DNA of 64,000 nucleotides from Marinilabiliaceae bacterium (GCA_016933045.1 JAFGBR010000042.1:1-64000); one strand, 5' to 3'; shown: positions 27,001 through 35,298, numbered from the stretch's first letter. The notes: generated from the letters alone by a model not told the origin. A program made the numbers and translations.

Positions 27001-27407
27001 ATCTATCTACAGGTTCACATACCATCAGATTGCAATCGACAACAAGCAATGGACTAGCCAATATTGATTACCTTGAGTTTACAGGGCCATCGCCAGAAGC
27101 CGTAAGGTGTGAGGGATTAAAAAAAGCATTAATATCTACTCAGCCAGAGGGTAAAGAATATACCTTAAGCATATCTCCAAACCCTGCTAAAGATGAAATT
27201 AACATTCAGGCATTTGTTGATGAATCACATGTAAACATAGCGATATACAATACTTTTGGATATTTGGTATATCAAACTGAACTCAATTTATCAACCAAAG
27301 GATTAGTCAATGAAACAATAAATATTTCTGATTTAAATTCTGGTGTTTATTTCGTCGTGCTAAGTTCCGGAGGCAAATCACAAACCACTAAACTCATTTG
27401 TGAATAA
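24087..27407 (+). CDS. Secreted modular pectate lyase (PL1) with CBMs and T9SS sorting domain
   Basis: A 1106-residue secreted protein. ATG 24087 is chosen over TTG 24048 because it starts a clean signal peptide ending in NIQPIQSQ. Domains in order: PL1 pectate lyase-like beta-helix (about 30-300, with FDHVSISWGRDGTLDV and the arginine motif TRNPKARG), a Ca-binding DTDQDGMPDYWE segment (near 387), CBM6-like (about 440-565, IEAETYNLQSG), CBM35-like copy 1 (571-691), InlB-type beta repeat (703-775), Ig-like domain (775-865), CBM35-like copy 2 (868-1000), and a T9SS type A sorting domain (1026-1106, SISPNPAKDEINIQ). It would cleave pectate by beta-elimination at the cell surface or outside. It faces an HTCS gene that may control it. 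Confidence 0.9.
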   Translation: MKKFTSSQHYVVGLLMSAILLINIQPIQSQTLGFPDAEGFGKYTTGGRGGDIYHVTNLNDSGTGSFRDAVSQSNRIVVFDVGGIINISSRIVIKKNITVAGQTAPGGGITIYGNGIAFNDDSGNNIIRYIRIRMGKNGDSGKDAVSISAGTNYLFDHVSISWGRDGTLDVNGTGIDNMTFQDCIISQGINNSNHSTGGLMQSGKWSMIRSLYIDNKTRNPKARGTHECINSVFYNWGTNGYIMGDTDGTSECNLIGNYFIYGPSSSSNTHITNTTPTFYVYGSDNRVDSNKDGTLNGSIMTDYKTATVESSPYAYPGVNQLMSAKDALYHVIDNVGASIVRDAVDELLISQLTSFGTAGQIINTEDDNGISGNVGTVASGTVPTDTDQDGMPDYWETANGINPNTSDHNGDNDGDGYTNIEEYLEWIVNNIDNQTIDAFSTIEAETYNLQSGVKLEACDEGGQNVAFIENGDWIRFNNIDFGSGAAGFISRVASTSTSTGNIVLSIDGTSNIIGTCAVTSTGGWQVWSDAECSINTTSGVHDLYLTFTGGSGYLLNLNNFIFTEPTSNSITIEENQPGFCGVDGTVDSNNAGFTASGFANTDNATGKGVNWKINFETSGTHTFTFRYASNSDRPANLIVNGTTVASNINFPSTGAWTTWTTISTTANISAGTYDLRLEATGSNGLGNIDNITVTDASAADCNIVTTYTLSTNVNGQGTVNPSSGTYYEGDLVSVNATPATGWQFAGWSGAATSTSNPVSITMNDNKTLVATFSEIPIPAELVKHGTGSSNQTVDIGTAITSFYYSWANATSAIATGLPTGVTAIADNSAQTITISGTPTEIGNYPFTITTTGGSPDATINGTFTVNSIIETIIIEENTTGFCSVDGTVDSNNAGFTGTGFANSTNALNMGISWSVYVPSGATCSVVFRYANGSTADRTADLLVDGSTSVSSVSFAGTGSWTTWTANSSSSVYLSTGSHTIRLQSTTSNGLANIDYLEFTGPSPEAVRCEGLKKALISTQPEGKEYTLSISPNPAKDEINIQAFVDESHVNIAIYNTFGYLVYQTELNLSTKGLVNETINISDLNSGVYFVVLSSGGKSQTTKLICE

Positions 27408-27448
27408 CCTTTAATCGTAGGCTATATATTGTTAATACGATATAAATT

Positions 27449-27493
27449 AAACCCACCTCTTTGGAAACATCCCGAAGGTGGGTTTGTTTTTTT
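27449..27493 (+). terminator. Strong terminator after the pectate lyase gene
   Basis: AAACCCACCT at 27449-27458 pairs with AGGTGGGTTT at 27476-27485; the loop side can extend pairing through CTTtGG/CCcGAAG. A run of T follows at 27487-27493. The convergent HTCS gene ends 50 bp further on. Confidence 0.85.
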
Positions 27494-27542
27494 ATTTCAA
27501 TATTGAGGACATCTGAAAAAAATAAAACCAATGATGAATGGA

Positions 27543-30500
27543 TTAATTTTTAAATTTTTTTCGATACTCAGATGGAAGTTCACCAAAATAATTCTTGAAG
27601 TTTTTGCTAAAATAGTGCGTGTCGAAAAAGCCAATATCTTCACTTACTGCTTTAATGGTTGCATTTGTTTCTCTTAACATTACAGCAGCTTTTTTCATTC
27701 GCACAATCATTATAAATTCTCGTGGTGCATACCCCGAAATGGTTTTCATCTTTTTATAAAACATTGTTCGTCCATACCCCATTTCACGAATAATACTGTC
27801 TATCGCGAAATCAGGCTTGGACATCTGTTCTTCAGTCAACCTGATAACCTCCGAAATAAAACTCTGATCTTGTTTCGAATCACTTAGTTTATTGGGTTTT
27901 ATGCCTGGTTCAGAAATGAACTTTTCTTTTAAAACTTTTCTCAGATTCAGAATATTTTCCACCCTTTTTGACAAATATTTCAAATTAAAGGGCTTTGTAA
28001 TATAGTCGTCGGCACCATACTCTATGCCCTTAATCTTATGCTCATCGGACGATTGACCGGTAAGAAGGATCACAGGAATATGGCACGTTTCAAAGTCCGA
28101 TTTTAATTCCTTGGTAATGGTAAAACCATCCTTGTTTGGAATCACCACGTCTGAAATAACCAAATCGGGCGATTCAGCTTTTGCCATTTCAATGCCTTTT
28201 AACCCTTCTTCGGCAAAAATGACTCGATATTTGTGTGATAAATCTTCAATTAAAAACTCTCTAAGTTGCTTGTCATCTTCAATAATTAAAAGCAAGGGCA
28301 TTATTTTCGATGTCGATTGGTTTTCATACACATTTAAAGTTTCCTCTTGCATATACCTCAATGCATCAGTTACATTATGATTTGTTTTATCATCAGTAAT
28401 AGATTCTTGAATTTCGTTGGTGGAATAATACATTTTACTGCATGGTATCCGCACTGTAAAATTACTTCCTGCACCATATTCACTGGTTACTGTTATTTCA
28501 CCCTTGTGCAGTTTCACCAGCTCTTTAGTAAATGATAACCCAATACCAGAGCTACTATAGTTACTACTATTTGTTTGGGAGATGTATGAGAAACGTTCAA
28601 ATATCTTTGTAATATTTTCGGGCTTGATGCCAATTCCTTCATCAATAACCGAGAATGAACACATATCGGCATTATCGATATTTACATTAAGAGTAATGCA
28701 TTTCCCATTCTTCGTATTTTTAAATGCATTGGATAGAAGGTTAAATAGGATTTTCTCTATGCAGCTTCTGTCGAACCAACCTTCGCGTTCCTTACCCGAA
28801 ACAATTTCGAATTGAATCTCTTTTTGCTTAGCTAATGGTACAAAGTTTTCAAATATTTCGGTGCAATAATCGATTATATCTATTTTTGATACATTTAGCT
28901 TCTTTGCACCTTTTTGCACTTTTCTAAATTCGAGCAATTGTTCAATTAACTCGAACAACCTAAGTGCATTCTGTTTTATTAAACGAACTTGCTTTTGGGC
29001 TTTTTGATCAATATTCGCATTGCTCTCTAATTTATCAGCAGGACCCAATATAAGCGTTAATGGAGTCTTAAATTCATGCGATATATTGGTGTAAAAACGT
29101 ATTTTATCTTCGGTCATTTGTTGTTCAAGTTCAACCCTATTTTTGAGTTTCAATTGATGTGTTATAATATAGATTATGGCACCGATAAGCGCAACAAAAA
29201 CAAACACATAGATTAGGTAAGCCCAAGGTGTTTTCCAAATTGGATTTTTAATAACAATTTCTATTTGAACAACCTCATCACTCCATACATTAGAAGCATT
29301 CGTGCTTTTTACTTTGAACAAATAACTCCCAGGTGCTATGTTTTTATAAACAGCTTCGTTAACGGTTCCACCTTTTATCCATTCTTGCTCAAAATTTTCG
29401 AGCATATACTGATATTGTATTTTTTCAGGATTGCTATAGTCGAGCACAGAAAATTTGAAAGCAAAAAAGTTCTGATCGTGATTAAGAGTTATTGTATTAG
29501 TTAATTCAATACTTTTTGTTAATATAGAATTATTGGTCGGTTGTACTTCTTCATCAAACAACTTAAAACTTGTAATAATTAGCGGATAATGCCTATTGTC
29601 CTTAACAATGGAGCTGGGATTAAATAAGACAAATCCATCCGAAGCTCCAAAAACAAGTCTGTTGTCAGAAGTAATACAACCCCCGTTTTCTGAAAATACA
29701 TTATTAGTTCCTATGGTTTCTGCCGCTCCAAAAGTGTCGAATTCATTATTCTCTTTATTTAGCTTATTAAGGCCATTGTCAGTAGCCACCCATAAATACC
29801 CACTTGTATCCTCTACCATACTAACAACCACATTACCACTTAATCCTTCTTTAGTCGTATAATGATGCCATTCATATTGCATTTTCTCAACATCCATTTT
29901 TTCCAGCACAAACAAACCTCCGCCAAAAGTCCCCACTCTTATTTTTCCATCTCTACCCTGATTAATTGTAAGTATGTCGTTACTTAAAATGGTACTGGCA
30001 TCTCTATTATTGAGGTTAACTGGAATAAACTTCTTATCAGCCTTATTTAATTGTTCTACCGGGAGATAATTGAGACCTTCAACAGTGCCAATCCAAAGAT
30101 TCTTATCCTTATCCTGCAAAAGGCATCTTACTCGATTATCTGTTATGGTATTTTTTTGACCTTTCTCTAACCAATAAGTTTGAAACTGAGGATTTGTAAA
30201 CGGATCCGTTAATACATTTAATCCACCAAAATAATTGCCAATCCAAATCTGTCCCAGTTGATCTTCAATAATACTATATACATTGTTATTGGAAATATGA
30301 GTTGCATTGGCAGAACCTGAATGAAACTGCACTATTTCAAATCCCTTATTAAAATCATTTATAAGCCCTTTCAACACAATTGCGCCATTTCCCTTGGTTC
30401 CAACCCATAAATTGCCATTTCTATCGCCTTGCAAACAATAAATTCCGCTTGTTATTATCGATTTTAGTTGAAACGATTGTTTCGAATTCCATACCTCTTC

Positions 30501-31970
30501 CATTTTACTATTGTAGCAAAATAGTATTCCTCCTTTAGTTCCCACCCATGTGCGCCCTTTAGCATCGCACCATAAAGCTCTTACCTCGTTTGTATATTTT
30601 ACAGGGCTCTCTGCATCTGGCCTAATGTTTGTAAAATTATTCGGGCTAAGATTAATCTTATTTAAGCCTCCATTTAAAGTACCAATCCATAAATTCTTTG
30701 AGTTATCTTCAAACATCGAAAGAATAAAATTCGATGATAAGCTTGCCGGATTAGATTCTTTATGATAAAAGTGATCAAAACTCTTTTTGTTTTCATCGTA
30801 TTTAAACACCCCTCCACCGTAATTACCAATCCAAAAATCCTGATTGCTATCTTCAAAAAATTGAATGCGTTCGGTTTCATGTATCATCTCCCTAAAATCA
30901 GGACTTAATGGAAAATATCTGAATTTTTGAATCTGCGTATCAAACATGGTAACACCTCTTTCTCGCGTCATAAACCAAAAATGACCCGATGTAGTACAAT
31001 ATATTTCGTTAATGAATGACGATTGAAGTCCACGATCTCCACTTTTAAAATGTTGCAATTGCCCTTTTTCATCAAAAAAGAAAACGCCATCTCTAATGGT
31101 ACCAATTAAAACATTACCTTTTTTATCAGCACTTATAGATGATATGATCCCTTTACCGGTAAGTGCGTTTTGCAGACTTGAAAATTGTTTGGTTGTTAAA
31201 TTGTATTTGACAATTCCATGCCGTATTGTTCCAAACCAAATCTCATTTTCGAACTCGAAATATGATGTAAAACCATCGTAATCATCATAAAAATGATGCT
31301 CTACTTTATTCGAATTAAAATCAATCGTATCATTGGGCAGGTAGCTTAATCCTTTTTTTGTTCCTAACCAAACACCACCAAGCTTATCCTGATGCACAAA
31401 ATTCATATCGCGATTGACTATGAGAAAATCATAGTTGAACGTGTCGGTCTTAAAACTTACATCCGATGGATTATAGACACATCGCACGCATCCACCTGTA
31501 GCTAAAAATAACCATGAAGCTCCAGATGTGGTCTGCTTTATATAAAATGGCACCAGAGATGTTTTGTAATTGGTTTCGTGAGGATAAATTTCAAACGGGA
31601 ATGATGAAATTTTATTGGTAACCGTATTTATTAGGTGCACCTTTTTGTCGTAGGTTACAACCCAAAGAAACTGATCTGAATCTTCAGCTATTTGAATAAT
31701 TCGATTATTAGATAAATTATCTGAAAGTTCATCCATCAACGAATAGCTTTTAAACTGTTTCCCATCAAAGCGATTTAACCCATTTAGGGTACCAAACCAT
31801 AAAAAACCTTTCTTATCCTGATAAATCCATCGAACCGAGTTATTCGACAATCCATCATATGTATTAAAATGCTCAAACTGCAGGTTACAATGCCCCCAGA
31901 AAGCATTAAAAAAAAGTAACCCAATAATTAAAATGATTGACCTCATATTCATATCGAGGATGTTTTTCAA
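27543..31970 (-). CDS. Hybrid two-component system regulator (HTCS) with AraC output
   Basis: A 1475-residue one-protein signalling system. After a signal sequence (RSIILIIGLLFFNAFWG) comes a large periplasmic two-component propeller sensor (about 30-790, many repeats such as IYQDKKGFLWFGTLNGLNRF and LWVGTKGNGAIVL), a Y_Y_Y domain (about 820-900), a membrane helix (about 913-937), HisKA with SHEFKTPLTLILGP (His near 967), HATPase, a response receiver with SDVVIPNKDG (Asp near 1273) and an AraC HTH (about 1365-1475). Such HTCS proteins sense oligosaccharides and switch on glycan-use genes. Neighbouring pectin genes suggest a pectic ligand. ATGs at 31952 and 31946 are possible true starts because a promoter box lies only 11 bp above 31970. 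Confidence 0.94.
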   Translation of the reverse strand: MKNILDMNMRSIILIIGLLFFNAFWGHCNLQFEHFNTYDGLSNNSVRWIYQDKKGFLWFGTLNGLNRFDGKQFKSYSLMDELSDNLSNNRIIQIAEDSDQFLWVVTYDKKVHLINTVTNKISSFPFEIYPHETNYKTSLVPFYIKQTTSGASWLFLATGGCVRCVYNPSDVSFKTDTFNYDFLIVNRDMNFVHQDKLGGVWLGTKKGLSYLPNDTIDFNSNKVEHHFYDDYDGFTSYFEFENEIWFGTIRHGIVKYNLTTKQFSSLQNALTGKGIISSISADKKGNVLIGTIRDGVFFFDEKGQLQHFKSGDRGLQSSFINEIYCTTSGHFWFMTRERGVTMFDTQIQKFRYFPLSPDFREMIHETERIQFFEDSNQDFWIGNYGGGVFKYDENKKSFDHFYHKESNPASLSSNFILSMFEDNSKNLWIGTLNGGLNKINLSPNNFTNIRPDAESPVKYTNEVRALWCDAKGRTWVGTKGGILFCYNSKMEEVWNSKQSFQLKSIITSGIYCLQGDRNGNLWVGTKGNGAIVLKGLINDFNKGFEIVQFHSGSANATHISNNNVYSIIEDQLGQIWIGNYFGGLNVLTDPFTNPQFQTYWLEKGQKNTITDNRVRCLLQDKDKNLWIGTVEGLNYLPVEQLNKADKKFIPVNLNNRDASTILSNDILTINQGRDGKIRVGTFGGGLFVLEKMDVEKMQYEWHHYTTKEGLSGNVVVSMVEDTSGYLWVATDNGLNKLNKENNEFDTFGAAETIGTNNVFSENGGCITSDNRLVFGASDGFVLFNPSSIVKDNRHYPLIITSFKLFDEEVQPTNNSILTKSIELTNTITLNHDQNFFAFKFSVLDYSNPEKIQYQYMLENFEQEWIKGGTVNEAVYKNIAPGSYLFKVKSTNASNVWSDEVVQIEIVIKNPIWKTPWAYLIYVFVFVALIGAIIYIITHQLKLKNRVELEQQMTEDKIRFYTNISHEFKTPLTLILGPADKLESNANIDQKAQKQVRLIKQNALRLFELIEQLLEFRKVQKGAKKLNVSKIDIIDYCTEIFENFVPLAKQKEIQFEIVSGKEREGWFDRSCIEKILFNLLSNAFKNTKNGKCITLNVNIDNADMCSFSVIDEGIGIKPENITKIFERFSYISQTNSSNYSSSGIGLSFTKELVKLHKGEITVTSEYGAGSNFTVRIPCSKMYYSTNEIQESITDDKTNHNVTDALRYMQEETLNVYENQSTSKIMPLLLIIEDDKQLREFLIEDLSHKYRVIFAEEGLKGIEMAKAESPDLVISDVVIPNKDGFTITKELKSDFETCHIPVILLTGQSSDEHKIKGIEYGADDYITKPFNLKYLSKRVENILNLRKVLKEKFISEPGIKPNKLSDSKQDQSFISEVIRLTEEQMSKPDFAIDSIIREMGYGRTMFYKKMKTISGYAPREFIMIVRMKKAAVMLRETNATIKAVSEDIGFFDTHYFSKNFKNYFGELPSEYRKKFKN

Positions 31971-31980
31971 ATTCCCAAGA

Positions 31981-32012
31981 CAAAATTACCAAATACAGTT
32001 AACAATTGTTAA
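31981..32012 (-). promoter_or_regulatory. HTCS promoter box and 14-bp palindrome
   Basis: On the minus strand TAATTTTG (31988-31981) fits TAnnTTTG. Just upstream, 31999-32012 is the perfect palindrome TTAACAATTGTTAA, placed where a regulator could act on this promoter. The -33 element is not clear. Confidence 0.5.
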
Positions 32013-32113
32013 TTTTTTTCAAAAAACAGAACAACACACACTATATATCTTATTTATTGATATTTACAACTTTTAAAAAATGCCATTTAATAGTCAAATC
32101 ATGCAAAAAATTC

Positions 32114-32129
32114 AATTGCGTACGCAATT
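32114..32129 (+). promoter_or_regulatory. 16-bp perfect palindrome upstream of the PL11 stump
   Basis: AATTGCGTACGCAATT is a perfect palindrome with a CG-type centre, 103 bp before the ATG of the PL11 remnant. It is followed by TTG at 32138 and TACTTTTA at 32164-32171, a near-consensus -7 box. It is probably an operator of the former rhamnogalacturonan lyase gene. The regulator is not known; it differs from the GCGC sites near the LacI gene. Confidence 0.5.
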
Positions 32130-32231
32130 AGCACCTATTGCGAACTAAATTCAGAGTGTTTTTTACTTTTATTAACGAATTTTAAAATCAGTTATGAATC
32201 TATTTATTGTTAATAACAAAATCCAAAAATT

Positions 32232-32369
32232 ATGAGTTTAAAATTACGATCCTTTTTATTGGTTTTAACTCTAACGCTTGTGGGTACATTCAGTAGCTAT
32301 TCGCAGAAACAGGTGGAACTATTAAATCGAGGTCTGTTTACTTTGAACAAAAGAAATGGTACTAAATAG
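32232..32369 (+). pseudogene. 5' stump of a PL11 rhamnogalacturonan lyase gene
   Basis: A 45-codon frame encodes a signal peptide (MSLKLRSFLLVLTLTLVGTF, then SSYSQ) followed by KQVELLNRGLFTLNKRNGTK and a stop. The mature start matches the N-terminus of PL11 rhamnogalacturonan lyases, which begin with R/K-Q-hydrophobic-E-x-L-x-R-G-hydrophobic and a short beta hairpin with NG. The rest of the roughly 600-residue enzyme is missing; a transposase fragment starts 6 bp after the stop. It was probably a functional pectin gene under the palindrome and promoter just upstream. The family match rests on about 20 residues, so it is moderate. Confidence 0.6.
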
Positions 32370-32374
32370 TTAAA

Positions 32375-32600
32375 ATGACATATAAAAAAGTTACATATCC
32401 CCCTGATAATATACACTTTAACAAGATCATATTTTATCATCTGTTATTATTTCAATGAATTAGAATATTACTGTAAACGTTTCAGTAATAATAGCAAGCC
32501 AAAGTTTACTGATCAGGAAATAATGACCATTTACCTTTATGTTCTTCATCATCAGGGGCATACTAAAGTAAAGCACATTTTTAAATTAATTAAAACCTAA
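32375..32600 (+). pseudogene. Truncated, frameshifted transposase N-terminus (IS remnant)
   Basis: Two overlapping frames make one protein. ATG 32375 starts MTYKKVTYPPDNIHFNKIIF and stops at TGA 32456-32458; the zero frame continues with FNELEYYCKRFSNNSKPKFT, DQEIMTIYLYVLHH, and ends in KLIKT at TAA 32598. Joining them needs removal of one T near 32449-32452. The motif KPKFTDQEIMTIYL is typical of the N-terminal part of Bacteroidota DDE transposases. The catalytic part is missing, and no terminal inverted repeats are visible. The next gene starts 6 bp later, so the remnant is now its leader. Confidence 0.65.
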
Positions 32601-32605
32601 AAACC

Positions 32606-34276
32606 ATGTTAACAATTAGAAAACTAACTTTTGCAATGATGGTATTGTCGTTTGCGACAATATTTACTAATGAGGCACAAGCCTACGATAATGAAGTGTA
32701 TTGGTCTAATAACAGATATCGCTGGAAAATAGATGGAGTGGAAAAGGGTAGCTCTACGGATTATGCAACCGCAATTCAGAGTTGCATCGATGGCGCCCCT
32801 TGGAACTGGATCCATGTTACAACCAGGGGTAATTTAAGTAAGCAAATCAATTTAAACGATGGAACAGGATTAGATTTCCATGGCAATAAAGTCGGGATAT
32901 GGCATAATGAAAAATCGGGATTATACGCCAGAGGACGTAACTGGTGCAGTATTATCAATGTAACCCTCGATGGTGGAGAAGGTTGGTGGGCAATATGGTT
33001 TACCGAGTGTAATGATATGTATTTTTCGAATGTCACCGTACAGAACCATATAGGTATAGGTATACGCATTGACAGCCACCCATCCAAACCCTACGAAGAT
33101 TACTGGGTTGATAATTTGGATATGAGTAACTGCAGTTTTTACAACTTAGGCAGTCATGGATTAGAGACATACGGAGTACGTGGCAATGTCAGGATTCTAA
33201 ACACCATAGCACATAACTGCGGCGGATGCGGAATTTGTCTTAACAAAACCGACAACGCCTATCTTGATAAGGTGGATGCCTACAGGTGTGCTGTCGATAA
33301 CGGTTATGCCGGGTTACGTCTCGTTAACTGGGTTACTAATTCCAGAATCGATTATGTCAAAGCTATAGAATGTGGTCGGGGATATGTTACCGGTAAGGCT
33401 AGAAATGTTGTTGTCGACGAAGTGTATATCCGCGATTGTGTCATACACGATATTTTACTTACTATGTCTGACAACGTAGGCGTTAACTCTGGAACGTACA
33501 ACGGTGAAGCCATTAATCACTACACAAACGAAGATAATTGTTGGATCAATGCCACTTACGTTGATGGCTCGATTCCAACAGGTTGGGTACAGCTCCAAAA
33601 CCGAAACACGGGGATGTATATCGATGGCTATGGCAAAACAAGCAATGGCTCCGACGTTTACCAACATGCAAGTACCACGCATTATAATTCGCAGTGGATG
33701 CTTGAAAGAACCGGCGACTACTATTATATCATAAACCGGGGCACCGGAATGAAACTTGATGGCTATGGCAGGACAACAAATGGATCTTTGTGCGCTCAAT
33801 ATAATAACACCACTCATGTTAACGCACAATGGAAACTTGAACAAACAGGCAGTTATTACTTCATCACAAATCGTGGTACTGGCATGAGGCTCGACGGATA
33901 TGGTGAAACAAGTAATGGTAGTACATTAAAGCAATACATGAATACGACCCATGTAAACGCACAGTGGTCGATAGTGAATCTGAAAAGCGCAACTGCAGAA
34001 CCTACACCACCAACAACAACAACAATAACAAATGATAATATAACAGTGTTCCCTAATCCGTCGGTTAACGGTAGTTTTAACATAGATATTTCACAAATTG
34101 AAAATAAAGAAATTGTAAATGTTGAAATTTATTCGTACGATGGCAAGAAAGTATTTAACCAGGAATATTACGATGAAACAGAAATAAACCTTAATTTATC
34201 ACTTAATAAAGGTATCTACATTGTAGTGATTAAACATGGAGATCTGGTTACATCAAAAAAACTTACTGTACAATAG
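32606..34276 (+). CDS. Secreted beta-helix protein with RICIN lectin and T9SS sorting domain
   Basis: A 556-residue secreted protein with a signal peptide ending near EAQA (residue 26). Residues about 30-320 form a right-handed parallel beta-helix, with repeated turns such as CSIINVTLDGGEGWWAIWFT and DYVKAIECGRGYVTGKARNV, a fold common to polysaccharide lyases and hydrolases of pectin and related glycans. Residues about 325-462 are a three-repeat RICIN beta-trefoil, each with GMxxDGYGxTxNGS and ending in NxQW. A T9SS type A sorting domain (about 480-556, VFPNPSVNGSFNIDIS) follows. The specific activity cannot be assigned. Base composition is visibly more GC-rich than the flanks, which with the adjacent IS remnant suggests acquisition by transfer. 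Confidence 0.82.
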   Translation: MLTIRKLTFAMMVLSFATIFTNEAQAYDNEVYWSNNRYRWKIDGVEKGSSTDYATAIQSCIDGAPWNWIHVTTRGNLSKQINLNDGTGLDFHGNKVGIWHNEKSGLYARGRNWCSIINVTLDGGEGWWAIWFTECNDMYFSNVTVQNHIGIGIRIDSHPSKPYEDYWVDNLDMSNCSFYNLGSHGLETYGVRGNVRILNTIAHNCGGCGICLNKTDNAYLDKVDAYRCAVDNGYAGLRLVNWVTNSRIDYVKAIECGRGYVTGKARNVVVDEVYIRDCVIHDILLTMSDNVGVNSGTYNGEAINHYTNEDNCWINATYVDGSIPTGWVQLQNRNTGMYIDGYGKTSNGSDVYQHASTTHYNSQWMLERTGDYYYIINRGTGMKLDGYGRTTNGSLCAQYNNTTHVNAQWKLEQTGSYYFITNRGTGMRLDGYGETSNGSTLKQYMNTTHVNAQWSIVNLKSATAEPTPPTTTTITNDNITVFPNPSVNGSFNIDISQIENKEIVNVEIYSYDGKKVFNQEYYDETEINLNLSLNKGIYIVVIKHGDLVTSKKLTVQ

Positions 34277-34295
34277 TATTCATATATTGTTATAA

Positions 34296-34338
34296 AAAAA
34301 GAGGCTTCTATGTTGTAAAACAAGAGAAGCCTCTTTTT
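34296..34338 (+). terminator. Rho-independent terminator after the RICIN gene
   Basis: AAAAAGAGGCTTCT at 34296-34309 pairs perfectly over 14 bp with 34325-34338 around a 15-nt loop; the right arm ends in five T residues. The flanking A and T tracts make it able to work in both directions. Confidence 0.85.
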
Positions 34339-34357
34339 ATTTCTTATTCAATATAGT

Positions 34358-34902
34358 TTAATGAATTAACATCATTATGGCGGCTATAATTGTAAATACG
34401 ATACTAATTCTTTTAAATTACATAGTTGGCAAAATAGCATTTAACCTCTTTCATATTAAAGTTCCTACATACATTATTGGAATAAAAATTAATGTCAGTT
34501 CAACATTGCCCCTGTTATTAAATATAAGTGTATGCACCCACCAATTGCAATTAATGCCGTTACAATATTAAACCATCCAAAAATTTCACGAAACTGTTTA
34601 TTATCAACTTTAGCTGCATTTAAAAAAAGAACTAAAGGAGAACCACTAACTGATATACTTCCAGTTAGAAATCCGATAATTGAACCAACTACTTTATATG
34701 ACAATCAAGAAAGTTATATTTCGATATTTTTCGTTACTAAAGACAATAATGATAATAGAATAAACAAAACTCCTAAAACATGAATGAACAAATTATCAGG
34801 TATAAATTTCAGAGTCAGGACACCAAATATCGTAATAATTCCTTCATAAATAATTAACGATTGGAATTGCTTGTTTATCAGTTTCCTTTCTTTTTTCTGC
34901 AA
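34358..34902 (-). pseudogene. Decayed TauE/SafE family permease gene
   Basis: Minus-strand sequence reads through as the second half of a TauE/SafE anion permease. From 34902 the frame gives IIYEGIITIFGVLTLKFIPD and LGVLFILLSLLSLVTKNIEI, then two in-frame stops (34714-34716 and 34705-34707), then SYKVVGSIIGFLTGSISVSG with SPLVLFLNAAKVD, a stop at 34495, and after a frameshift LTLIFIPIMYVGTLI, KRLNAILPTM and FKRISIVFTIIAAIMML with two more stops. The family's first half is missing. The short frames here are therefore pieces of one dead gene, not real small proteins. No replacement copy is in the window. Confidence 0.72.
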
Positions 34903-35034
34903 AACAATTATTACCTATGCAAATTTATTATTCTAATTAACTTTATTTAAGCATTAAGACTATTTAACACAATATTTAAAATCAAATAAACATCAATTCA
35001 ATCAGTGTGTTATCTTAACAATAAAATTAGAGCT

Positions 35035-35298
35035 ATGAATAATACATCACCAGAAACATATCACCTACATAAAAGAACAATTCTAAGAGAAATTGACACG
35101 AATCATATTGCGATTGTGAAAAAAATTAAAAGTCGAATTATATCTAAGGATGCAAAAAAGATCATTGATCAAGTAAAAAAAATAAAATCAGTAGATCCAT
35201 TAAAAAAAGTGAGCTTAGTATGTACAAAAAATATATGCTCTAAGTCAATTGCATTATTACATGAGAACAATGTGGAGATATTTTATGAAGATATTTAA
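35035..35298 (+). CDS. Small hypothetical basic protein
   Basis: An 87-residue protein that I do not recognise. The frame is open from GTG 35005, but ATG 35035 (MNNTSPETYHLHKRTILREI) is the likely start. It is lysine-rich in the middle (KDAKKIIDQVKKIKSV) and ends in a segment with two cysteines, LVCTKNICSKSIALLHENNV, closing in EIFYEDI. No signal peptide or membrane segment is present. The Cys-x4-Cys pair could bind metal, but four ligands are not visible. It lies alone between the dead permease gene and the convergent hybrid kinase, 20 bp from the latter. Confidence 0.55.
   Translation: MNNTSPETYHLHKRTILREIDTNHIAIVKKIKSRIISKDAKKIIDQVKKIKSVDPLKKVSLVCTKNICSKSIALLHENNVEIFYEDI

Noticed and set aside
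34377-34783. Two plus-strand frames as small proteins
   Set aside because: They are shadows of the decayed TauE/SafE gene on the minus strand, which explains the hydrophobic pattern.
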